From Arthrobacter alkaliphilus (GTDB lineage: Bacteria; Actinomycetota; Actinomycetes; Actinomycetales; Micrococcaceae): 64,000 nt of DNA. Positions 17,270-24,180 of the stretch are shown piece by piece. The position numbers and the translations under genes were made by a program. Below the pieces are notes generated by a model that was not told where the DNA came from, ran no database searches, and saw only the letters and a program-made list of their open reading frames with translations. Within the stretch, counting starts at the first letter, position 1. Each line of letters starts with the position of its first letter. The stretch covers positions 1-64,000 of the forward strand of contig NZ_JAKEEC010000008.1 of NCBI RefSeq assembly GCF_021483235.1. The letters are read 5' to 3'.

Positions 17270-18145
17270 TTACTCCTCATCCCCGGCGTCGCCAAACGCT
17301 TCGTTCTCGGTCCAGGTCCGCTTCGAGCCGCTCAGGACGATGTCCCAGTTGTAGCCGAGGGCCCACTCGGGGCTCGTCAGATCGTGGTCGTAGGTGGCCA
17401 CAAGCCGGTCCCGGGCGTCCTGGTCCACGATCGATTGGTAGATGGGGTCCAGCGGGAACAGCTGGTCGCCCGGGAAATACATCTGCGTGACGATCCGCTG
17501 GGTGAAGTCCGTGCCGAACAGCGAGAAGTGGATGTGCGCCGGACGCCAGGCGTTCAGGTGGTTCTTCCACGGGTATGCGCCGGGCTTGATGGTGGTGAAC
17601 CGGTAGGAGCCGTCAGGTCCGGTGATGCAGCGTCCGACGCCGGTGAAGTTGGGGTCAAGCGGGGCCGGGTGCTGGTCGCGCTTGTGGATGTAGCGGCCGG
17701 CAGCGTTGGCCTGCCAGATTTCCACCAGTTGGCCGGCAACCGGGCGGCCGTCGCCGTCGAGCACCCTGCCCTGCACGATGATCCGCTCGCCCTGCGGTTC
17801 GCCGTTGTGCTGGATGGTGAGGTCCGATTCCAAGGCGTGGACATCCTGGTGCCCGAACGCCGGCGAGTACAGCTCGATGGTCTCCGGGTCCGCGTGGTGC
17901 AGGCTCTTGGTGGGGTGGCGCAGGATGCTGCTGCGGTACGGCGCGAAGTCCAGGCGCGGCTGGATCTCCGGCGCGGCGCCGTCCTTCAGGGCGCGGCGGT
18001 AGGCGTCGCCGATCGCCTGGATCTCAGCGCTGAGATCGGCCTGGGTTTCGGCTGCGGCGTCCAACGGCGCGTGCCCGGCATGCGGCTCCGCTGCCGGTAC
18101 GAGCTCATCGTCTTGGTGGTGCCCGGCATTTTCGTCTAGCAGCAC
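17270..18145 (-). CDS. pcaH: Protocatechuate 3,4-dioxygenase beta subunit
   Basis: 291 aa from GTG 18145, which has an excellent ribosome-binding site (AAAGGAG, six bases). ATG 18178 is an alternative without one. The catalytic subunit holds the non-haem Fe(III). Ligand residues of the family are visible: Tyr in NAAGRYIHKRDQ, Tyr in KPGAYPWKNH, and the two His in WRPAHIHFSLFG. The domain starts with PCDO-type HPTKSLHHADPETIELYSPAFG and IIVQGRVLDGDGRPV. The first 45 or so residues are rich in Glu, His and Ala and not conserved. Confidence 0.95.
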   Translation of the reverse strand: MLLDENAGHHQDDELVPAAEPHAGHAPLDAAAETQADLSAEIQAIGDAYRRALKDGAAPEIQPRLDFAPYRSSILRHPTKSLHHADPETIELYSPAFGHQDVHALESDLTIQHNGEPQGERIIVQGRVLDGDGRPVAGQLVEIWQANAAGRYIHKRDQHPAPLDPNFTGVGRCITGPDGSYRFTTIKPGAYPWKNHLNAWRPAHIHFSLFGTDFTQRIVTQMYFPGDQLFPLDPIYQSIVDQDARDRLVATYDHDLTSPEWALGYNWDIVLSGSKRTWTENEAFGDAGDEE

Positions 18146-18191
18146 GGCCGGCTCCTTTCGGGTGGTTGCTTTCGTCATTTCTGGTGGGTTG

Positions 18192-20081
18192 TCAGTTTCG
18201 GGAGTGGAGCGAGTCGTATTGCACGGCGTGCCGCACCGGGGCGTTGGGGGCACCGTAGCCGTCATAGTTGCCGCGGCGCTCCACCATCTCGAAGAAAACA
18301 CTTCCCACCGTGGCGGTGTAGAAGTGCAGGAATTCACCATTGGCGTCGCGGTCGTAGAGGAGGTTCAGTTCCTTCAGCGTGGCCAGGAAGGCAGGATCCA
18401 GGGCGAAGCGTGCGTCCAGGTCCTCGTAGTAGTTGGCCGGAATCCGGAGGAACTCGAGTCCGCGTTCCCGTGCCGCCCGGGCCGTGGCCACGAGGTCGTC
18501 CACTGCGAACGCGATGTGTTCCTGGTAGCTCTTGCGGTCGCCTTGCTGAAGTAGCGGCGCAAGGTTCAGGACCAGGCGCACGGCACGGTCGCTGGTCTGC
18601 ATGACCTGCGAACGAACCAGGCCGCTGGGGCTCGGCACTTCGGCGAACGGCTGCGGTTCCAAGGCCAGGGCACTTGTGTAGAAGAGGACGGCTTCGTCGA
18701 AATGCTGCCATGGCTGGGCCAGGTTCACGTGGTCGATCACGGCCCGCGTTCCCCCGGAAGGACGCTCCAGGCCTTCGCCGAATTCCCGAGTCCACGCAGC
18801 CGTGCCGTCAGGATTACCTTGGCACAGGAAGATCTCGGTGGAGTCCGGGGCGGCGATGCCTTGGAACACTTCCTCGTCGGCCTGCACCTTGCGAGGCACC
18901 ACCGGGGCCTTGAGTTGCTGGGCGCGGGCGGAGGCAATGACGGGAGAGTCGACGTCGAACCCCAGTGCCGCGATGGCAGGTTGACTGTGCGACGGCGCTT
19001 GTTCGTTGATGATGACGCGCGCGTGGCCCATGGACCACAACTGGACATCCTTGGTGCGGTGCCGGCCGTCGAAGGTAAAGCCGAGCTGGCCCAGGAGCGT
19101 TTCAAGCTGCGCGGGTCCGTCAGTCTTGACCTCGGCGAAGTTGAATCCGGCAGGCTCGGCCACCTTGGGCAACGTGGCCAGTTCCATGGGATAACGACGG
19201 CGGCCCGCGGCTTTGGCCGGCGTGGCACCGGCCACGCCTCCCGGAGTAGCGGACGCGTTCGCGTCGAGCCATTTGGCGCTCTGTTCCTCAAGCCAGATGA
19301 GCGAGCGCATCGCGTCCACGGCTGTGCGTTCGACGTCGGATTGGCGGAAGACGTCGTTGAAGACCTCCAGCGACACCGGGCCGGAGTAGCCGGCGCGGGC
19401 CACATGGCCCATGAACTTGGCCAGCTCGAACTGCCCTTCGCCCGGGAACACGCGGTAATGGCGGCTCCAAGACAACACGTCCATGGAGAGCTTCGGAGCG
19501 TCGGCCACCTGGACGAAGAAGATCTTCTCGGGCTTGATCGCCTCGATGGGCGCCGTGTCCCAATCGCGGGAAAGGATGTGGAAGGAGTCCAGGCACGTGC
19601 CCAGGTTGGGGTGGTCCACCGCAGCCACCAAACGATGGGCATGCTCGTAATCGTTGACGTATTTGCCCCAGGCCAACGCCTCGTACGCCACCTTGACTCC
19701 GTGGTCGCCGGCCAGCTCCGCCAGGCGGGAAAGCTGCTCGGCGCGAAGGTCGTCGTCGTCGATCGTGGCGGTTCCCACGTTGGTGCACACCAGGATGGTG
19801 TCCATGCCGAGGCGGGACATGAGCTTGAACTTCGCATCCGCCCGGCGCAGGTTTTCCTGCAGCAGGCCTTCGGAGACGCTGTCGAAGTCCCGGAACGGCT
19901 GGTACAGGTCCAGGCCGAGCCCAAGGTCGGCGGCCATCTTCCGCACGTCCTCGGGACTGAGGGGCGAGGTCACAAGGTCCTGTTCGAAGATCTCGATGCC
20001 GTCGAAGCCTGCGATGGCGCACGCCTGCATCTTTTCTTTGAGCGTGCCGGAGAGGCAGACAGTGGCGATTCCCGTGCGCAT
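18192..20081 (-). CDS. qsuB: 3-Dehydroshikimate dehydratase, two-domain (QsuB/QuiC-like)
   Basis: 629 aa from MRTGIATVCLSG. It dehydrates 3-dehydroshikimate to protocatechuate, feeding pcaHG. Residues 1-275 are a xylose-isomerase-like TIM barrel with the metal-ligand set seen in this family: Glu134 (VAYEALAWGKY), Asp165 (GTCLDSFHIL), Gln191 (FFVQVADAP) and Glu239 (VSLEVFND). Residues 295-629 form a hydroxyphenylpyruvate-dioxygenase-like VOC region that keeps all three iron ligands: His451 (VIDHVNLAQ), His522 (YQEHIAFAV) and Glu598 (VFFEMVERRG). The role of that half in such enzymes is not obvious. The ATG shares one base with the stop of the aroE-like gene. Confidence 0.93.
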   Translation of the reverse strand: MRTGIATVCLSGTLKEKMQACAIAGFDGIEIFEQDLVTSPLSPEDVRKMAADLGLGLDLYQPFRDFDSVSEGLLQENLRRADAKFKLMSRLGMDTILVCTNVGTATIDDDDLRAEQLSRLAELAGDHGVKVAYEALAWGKYVNDYEHAHRLVAAVDHPNLGTCLDSFHILSRDWDTAPIEAIKPEKIFFVQVADAPKLSMDVLSWSRHYRVFPGEGQFELAKFMGHVARAGYSGPVSLEVFNDVFRQSDVERTAVDAMRSLIWLEEQSAKWLDANASATPGGVAGATPAKAAGRRRYPMELATLPKVAEPAGFNFAEVKTDGPAQLETLLGQLGFTFDGRHRTKDVQLWSMGHARVIINEQAPSHSQPAIAALGFDVDSPVIASARAQQLKAPVVPRKVQADEEVFQGIAAPDSTEIFLCQGNPDGTAAWTREFGEGLERPSGGTRAVIDHVNLAQPWQHFDEAVLFYTSALALEPQPFAEVPSPSGLVRSQVMQTSDRAVRLVLNLAPLLQQGDRKSYQEHIAFAVDDLVATARAARERGLEFLRIPANYYEDLDARFALDPAFLATLKELNLLYDRDANGEFLHFYTATVGSVFFEMVERRGNYDGYGAPNAPVRHAVQYDSLHSRN

Positions 20082-20980
20082 CAGTGACCAGCTCCTGCGA
20101 GGGTTTTGGCTTCTTCGGCGCTCACCAGTTCGAGGAAGTGTGCACGCATACGTTCCGGATCGGCGTCGCGGCCCGTGAAGATGCGGAAAGCGTCGGCGGC
20201 CTGTCCCACGGCCATGCGTCCGCCGTCGAGCACCCGGCAACCCTTGGCGCGGGCCTCCAGGACCAGCTGCGTCTCGATCGGCCGGTAAACGATGTCGGCC
20301 ACCCAATGGCGGGACTCGACGAGGGACATGTCCAGTGGGAGGCCTGGATGGGCGGCCATGCCCACCGGCGTGCAGTGCACCAAACCGTCGGCGAGCGGCA
20401 TCAGCTGCGGCAGCTCCGCCGTCGTACGCGCCGTGACGGTCCTGTCCGGGAACAAAACGGCGAGCTCGGCGGCGCGTTCGGCACCGCGAACGGGATCCAC
20501 GTCCACGAGGTCCAGCGTCCTAACGCCGGCGGAAAGAAGGGCGTACGCGACGGCTGAGCCGGCACCCCCCGCGCCCAGCTGGACCACGTGGTCCAAGCCG
20601 GCGTCGGGAAGGCCGCCGGCAAAGGCCGCGCCGAACCCGGAGAAGTCTGTGTTGTGGCCGATGAATCGTCCGTCCCGGATCAGCACGGTGTTCACAGCGC
20701 CGAGCCGCCTTGCGTCTTCCGAGATCTCGTCGAGGAACGGGAGGACCAGTTGCTTGCACGGATGCGTGATGTTGAGGCCGTTGAAACCAAGCCGCGAAGC
20801 GGCGGTCAGCAGATCGCCGACGGCGGAGCCGGGCAGGGAGAGCTCCAGCAGGTCGATAGGCCGGTACAGGTAGCGCAGCCCCTGCACGTCGGCTTCCTTC
20901 TCATGCATGGGCGGCGTCAGCGAAGGCGAAACGCCTTCGCCAATCAGGCCCACCAAGAAGGATTCGGCTCGGTTGCTCAT
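20081..20980 (-). CDS. Catabolic shikimate/quinate dehydrogenase (AroE family)
   Basis: 299 aa from MSNRAESF; AGGAG lies eight bases ahead of this ATG and only two ahead of the in-frame ATG at 20986. The AroE fold is clear: GEGVSPSLTPPMHE, catalytic Lys76 in NITHPCKQ, Asp112 in HNTDFSG, and the nucleotide loop QLGAGGAGSAVAYAL. Right after it the sequence reads VDVDPVRGAER, with Asp where NADP-dependent biosynthetic enzymes carry an NRT motif; this suggests NAD+ use and a catabolic role. With qsuB downstream and a shikimate-type permease nearby, it probably oxidises shikimate and/or quinate. A qsuD-type name would fit, but substrate choice is inferred. Confidence 0.9.
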   Translation of the reverse strand: MSNRAESFLVGLIGEGVSPSLTPPMHEKEADVQGLRYLYRPIDLLELSLPGSAVGDLLTAASRLGFNGLNITHPCKQLVLPFLDEISEDARRLGAVNTVLIRDGRFIGHNTDFSGFGAAFAGGLPDAGLDHVVQLGAGGAGSAVAYALLSAGVRTLDLVDVDPVRGAERAAELAVLFPDRTVTARTTAELPQLMPLADGLVHCTPVGMAAHPGLPLDMSLVESRHWVADIVYRPIETQLVLEARAKGCRVLDGGRMAVGQAADAFRIFTGRDADPERMRAHFLELVSAEEAKTLAGAGH

Positions 20981-21090
20981 GCTCATTGCTCCTTTGACAA
21001 CTACACCCACGGCTCAGCCTTCCCTGGATTCCCTCTGGGTACCCAAAGCCTGCTGCTCCGCCGGGCGGTATGAATCAGACTACACAAAAA

Positions 21091-21124
21091 GTTCATATAT
21101 TGCACTTGTGTTCTTATCGCGAAC
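21091..21124. promoter_or_regulatory. Two tandem operator-like 15-mers upstream of the catabolic operon
   Basis: GTTCATATATTGCAC at 21091-21105 and GTTCTTATCGCGAAC at 21110-21124 share GTTC-TAT---G-AC and begin 19 bp apart, about two helical turns. They sit in the 159-bp gap before the aroE-like gene. The pattern resembles the GTTCGATAATCGCAC half-sites known for PcaR/PcaU regulators, although not closely. They are a likely binding site for one of the two IclR proteins here. Confidence 0.5.
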
Positions 21125-21139
21125 AAATGCAAGGTGCTG

Positions 21140-21910
21140 CTAACGCTGCGGCAAGCGGTCGGCGAGCTCGGATGCGGCACTCTTCAGCAGGGGGACCACG
21201 CCGACGAGCTGCTCCACGCTCATTCGGAAAACGGGGACCGCGGTGGCAAGGGAGGCAAAGGCGACTCCCTGGGAATTGAGCACAGGGACCGCAATGGCGC
21301 GCATGCCGATCTCGTTCTCTTCGTCCATGAGCGCGTATCCCTGCCGCCGGATTTTCTCGATTTCCAGGCGGAAGGCATCGCGGTCGGTGATGGAGAACTC
21401 CGTGAGGGGCTCCAACTCGAGCTCCTCGACCAGTTCCTTCCGCTCCTCGTCGTCCGCGAAGGCCACCAGCGCCTTGCCCACCGCCGTGGTGTGCAGCATT
21501 CCAAGATGCCCCGGGTCGCTGGTGACGCGGAACATCTGGGGACCGTCCACCTTGTTCACGGTGAGATGGTGGTGGCCGTCCCGCACCGACAGGATCGTGG
21601 CCTCGCCCGTCCCCTCCGTCACGCGCTGCAGGATAGGCCGCGCGGTACCGGCGAAGCCGTGGTGGTTGGAAACCCGCTGGCCGAGCTGGAAGACGCGAAG
21701 GCCAAGGTGGTAGCGGCGGCCGTCGGCCTCGTAGTCCACGAATCCGTCGCGGGTCAGGGATCCAAGCAGCCGGTACGTGGTACTGAAGGGCAGTTCGGCT
21801 TGGCGGGCGAGCTCGGAAGCGCTCGCTCCCTTCGGCTCGTTGCCCAGCAATACAAGGAGGCCCAAGGCCTTGCCGACCATGTCGGTTTTTGTGTCTTCCT
21901 TCACATCCAT
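21140..21910 (-). CDS. IclR-family transcriptional regulator
   Basis: About 256 aa from MDVKEDTKTD (a start six codons earlier is possible; no strong ribosome-binding site for either). Winged helix: VGKALGLLVLLGN, then ASASELARQAELPFSTTYRLLGSLTRDGFV. The effector domain shows MLHTTAVGKALVAF and MDEENEIGMRAIAVPVLNSQG. It is divergent from the shikimate-type permease gene and upstream of the aroE-qsuB-pca operon on the same strand, with inverted repeats in the shared promoter gap. It probably senses the transported acid or a derivative and regulates its own gene and the permease. Second IclR gene of the block. Confidence 0.88.
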   Translation of the reverse strand: MDVKEDTKTDMVGKALGLLVLLGNEPKGASASELARQAELPFSTTYRLLGSLTRDGFVDYEADGRRYHLGLRVFQLGQRVSNHHGFAGTARPILQRVTEGTGEATILSVRDGHHHLTVNKVDGPQMFRVTSDPGHLGMLHTTAVGKALVAFADDEERKELVEELELEPLTEFSITDRDAFRLEIEKIRRQGYALMDEENEIGMRAIAVPVLNSQGVAFASLATAVPVFRMSVEQLVGVVPLLKSAASELADRLPQR

Positions 21911-21922
21911 ATCTAAAGATTG

Positions 21923-22025
21923 CCACATCGTGAGAGCTATATCTAGATCGTGAGTAAAACTCTTGACAAGTGACTGCGCTCACAGCCATTATTGCTATAT
22001 CGCACAAGTAGCTCTCACAATGTGG
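21923..22025. promoter_or_regulatory. Divergent promoter/operator region of the IclR gene and the permease
   Basis: The 17-mer at 21923-21939 (CCACATCGTGAGAGCTA) recurs in inverted orientation at 22009-22025 with one mismatch. A third copy of the core, ATCGTGAG, is at 21947-21954. TTGACA at 21963-21968 followed after 18 bp by CATTAT (21987-21992) is a plausible promoter for the + strand permease and lies between the two long arms. The arrangement suggests IclR-type dimers bound on both sides of the promoter. No gene lies between 21911 and 22119. Confidence 0.55.
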
Positions 22026-22119
22026 CTACAGTGTGAGGCCGCTGCCGGACCAAACAACGACGTTCCAGGTATGCACATTTCAGCCAGATGCGACATCGCC
22101 GTCACACAAAAGGAACACC

Positions 22120-23436
22120 ATGAGTCACACGATCCCGTCTACGACGCCGGGCACTGCCACGTCAGGAACGCCGAAGAAGGCTGCCCTCGCCAGCTTCCTC
22201 GGCAGCGCCGTCGAGTACTACGACTTCTTCATCTTCGGTTCGGCCGCGGCCTTGATTTTTCCGCACGTCTTCTTCCCCAGCGCAGACGCCAACGCGGCCA
22301 TCATGTCCTTTGCGACCTTCGGCTTCGCATACGTGGCCCGGCCTGTCGGAGCAGTCATCCTGGGGCACTTCGGCGACCGCATCGGCCGCCAGCGCATCCT
22401 GATGTTCACCCTGGTGCTCATGGGCGGTGCGACGTTCATCATCGGATGCCTCCCGGACTTCAAGACCATCGGCTGGTGGGCTCCGGCATTGCTCGTGTTC
22501 GCGCGGCTTTGCCAGGGCCTCTCCGCCGCCGGCGAGCAGGCTGGCGCCTCGTCCATGACCTTGGAACACGCACCCGACAACCGTCGCTCCTTCTTCACCT
22601 CGTGGACCCTCACGGGCACCCAGGGTGGGCAGATCCTCGCCGCATTGGTCTTCATCCCGGTGGTCGCACTGCCGGACGAGGTCAAGTACGGCATCGGCTG
22701 GCGCATCCCGTTCTGGCTTAGCGCCGTCGTCGTGGTCGTGGCGTTCTTCATCCGCCGCTCCCTCCACGAGCCGCCTGCGTTCGCCGAGGCCAAGAAGAAC
22801 AACCAGATCGCCAAGCTCCCCGTGGCCGACCTCCTCAAGCTGCACTGGGCCGACGTCCTGCGCGTTGTCTGCTGCGCCTTCATCTCTGCGGTGAGCACAG
22901 TCTTCGGCACCCTGGCCATCACTTATGCCAAGGACGTTGCCCACGTCAACAGCACCATCACCCTCTGGCTCGTCGTGGCAGCGAACATCGTCGCGCTTGG
23001 CACCCAGCCTCTCTTCGGCAAGGCCGCTGACCGGATCGGCCGCAAGCCCGTGTTCATCTACGGTGCGGTATCCAGCGCCATTATGACGCCGGTGTTCCTC
23101 TTGACGCTCGAGTCCGGAAACGTACTGCTCATGTTCCTGGTGTCCGTGGTGTACTTCTCCTTCGGCTACGCCGCCGCCAACGCCGTGTGGCCCTCCTTCT
23201 ACGGCGAAATGTTCAGCACCAAGGTCCGCTTCTCGGGTTTGGCCATCGGCACGCAGCTCGGCTTCCTCATGGCAGGCTTCGCTCCGGCAATCGTCGCCGC
23301 GATGGGCGGCACCAAGGCCGGCGGCTGGGTCCAGATCAGCATCTTCACCGGCGTCATCTGCATCATCGCCGCAGTTTCAGCACTGACGGCCCGGGAATCC
23401 TTCAAGACCCCGACGGCGGAACTCGGCCTGAAGTAG
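22120..23436 (+). CDS. MFS metabolite:H+ symporter, shikimate permease-like
   Basis: 438 aa from ATG 22120 (AGGA six bases ahead); the frame is open 29 codons further up without a good site. Twelve predicted membrane helices. Features of the metabolite:H+ symporter (ShiA/ProP/KgtP) group: FLGSAVEYYDFFIFGSAAAL in helix 1, FARPVG-like FAYVARPVGAVILGHFGDRIGRQRIL in the 2-3 loop, LCQGLSAAGEQAGASSMTLEHAP, and GWRIPFWLSA. The second-half loop is GKAADRIGRKPVF. Placed divergently from an IclR gene and next to shikimate/protocatechuate catabolism, it most probably imports shikimate, quinate or a related hydroxy acid. A strong terminator follows. Confidence 0.9.
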   Translation: MSHTIPSTTPGTATSGTPKKAALASFLGSAVEYYDFFIFGSAAALIFPHVFFPSADANAAIMSFATFGFAYVARPVGAVILGHFGDRIGRQRILMFTLVLMGGATFIIGCLPDFKTIGWWAPALLVFARLCQGLSAAGEQAGASSMTLEHAPDNRRSFFTSWTLTGTQGGQILAALVFIPVVALPDEVKYGIGWRIPFWLSAVVVVVAFFIRRSLHEPPAFAEAKKNNQIAKLPVADLLKLHWADVLRVVCCAFISAVSTVFGTLAITYAKDVAHVNSTITLWLVVAANIVALGTQPLFGKAADRIGRKPVFIYGAVSSAIMTPVFLLTLESGNVLLMFLVSVVYFSFGYAAANAVWPSFYGEMFSTKVRFSGLAIGTQLGFLMAGFAPAIVAAMGGTKAGGWVQISIFTGVICIIAAVSALTARESFKTPTAELGLK

Positions 23437-23456
23437 CAGCACGCCTTCCCCACTCC

Positions 23457-23520
23457 ATCCATTGCTGCGTAAGTGCCGTTTTGACCGCCCAGAACGACAC
23501 TTGCGCAGCAATGGATTTTT
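23457..23520 (+). terminator. Rho-independent terminator after the permease gene
   Basis: Arms 23457-23475 and 23498-23516 pair over 19 bp with a single G-U position, enclose a further CGTT/AACG pairing, and are followed by TTTTTCTTTT. It begins 20 bp after the permease stop codon. Confidence 0.85.
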
Positions 23521-23632
23521 CTTTTCCCGGAACTCTTACCCATACCTAACCAGCGCGAAATCACCCTGCAACATTGGGCGTCCACACTGGAGGAGCCGGC
23601 AATTGCTGGCAGCTCCAGCCAGGGAGGCCACC

Positions 23633-23869
23633 ATGTCAAAGGAAGTATCAACCCGCCCCACCAGAATCCGCGCACTCGACCAGCTGCACCGCGGCGACCA
23701 GATCGAGGCGCGTCTTTCCGTCGGACCGTCTTATGATGACGTCGTCATCCGCAAGGGCAGCGTCCAGGAAACGGCCCCGGGAATCGGCGTCGTTTGGATC
23801 ATGGATCAGCTGACGGGCCTGCGCAAGGCCATTAATACCGACGAATGCACAGTCTGGCGAGTGGCCTGA
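23633..23869 (+). CDS. Small conserved protein of unknown function
   Basis: 78 aa from ATG 23633, with a strong ribosome-binding site (AGGGAGG, five bases). I do not recognise a named family. The sequence reads as a compact beta-rich domain: RALDQLHRGDQIEARLSVG, DVVIRKGSVQETAPGIGVVWIMDQLTGLRKAINTDECTVWRV. No membrane segment or Cys cluster. It has its own long leader (23521-23632) after the permease terminator, so it is probably transcribed alone. The excellent start signal and normal codon use support it as a real gene; the frame is also open upstream but that runs back through the terminator. Confidence 0.7.
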   Translation: MSKEVSTRPTRIRALDQLHRGDQIEARLSVGPSYDDVVIRKGSVQETAPGIGVVWIMDQLTGLRKAINTDECTVWRVA

Positions 23870-23884
23870 CCTGGCCCCGGACCC

Positions 23885-24172
23885 TCAGCCGCCAGCCACG
23901 GACTGGATGATCAAGACCTCCTGGCCGGCCGCAACCTCAGTTTCCAAGCCCTTCAGACGCCGAACCTCCTCGCCGCCCACGTAAATATTCACGAAGCGGC
24001 GGAGTGACCCGGTTTCATCGCGGAGCCTCCGGGCCAGCACCGGATAGTCCCCCGTTACAGCATCAAGCAAGCTTTCCACCGTCACAGCTCCGTCGGCGGG
24101 CGTAGTCAGGCAGGACTGCCCGCCGGCGAGCGGCTGGAGAACGCTGGGCAAAACCACGGTGATCTCGGCCAA
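23885..24172 (-). CDS. MoaD/ThiS-family sulfur-carrier-like protein
   Basis: About 95 aa, starting at TTG 24172 (AGGA six bases ahead). Beta-grasp features: AEITVVLPSVLQPLAGGQ, AVTVESLLDAVTGDYPVLARRLRDETGSLRRFVNIYVGGEEVRRLKGLETEVAAGQEVLIIQSVAGG. The C-terminal Gly-Gly is the residue pair that becomes a thiocarboxylate in MoaD and ThiS. No moaE, moeB or thiG gene is close, so it may be a carrier outside molybdopterin synthesis. The TTG lies eight bases past the stop of the beta-propeller gene, so the two are almost certainly co-translated. Confidence 0.82.
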   Translation of the reverse strand: MAEITVVLPSVLQPLAGGQSCLTTPADGAVTVESLLDAVTGDYPVLARRLRDETGSLRRFVNIYVGGEEVRRLKGLETEVAAGQEVLIIQSVAGG

Positions 24173-24180
24173 GGTCCGTC

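Noticed and set aside
18702..20087. A 461-codon + strand frame opposite qsuB
   Set aside because: qsuB has complete domains and ligand residues in the same DNA; the opposing frame gives low-complexity Arg/His/Gly sequence and no start signal.
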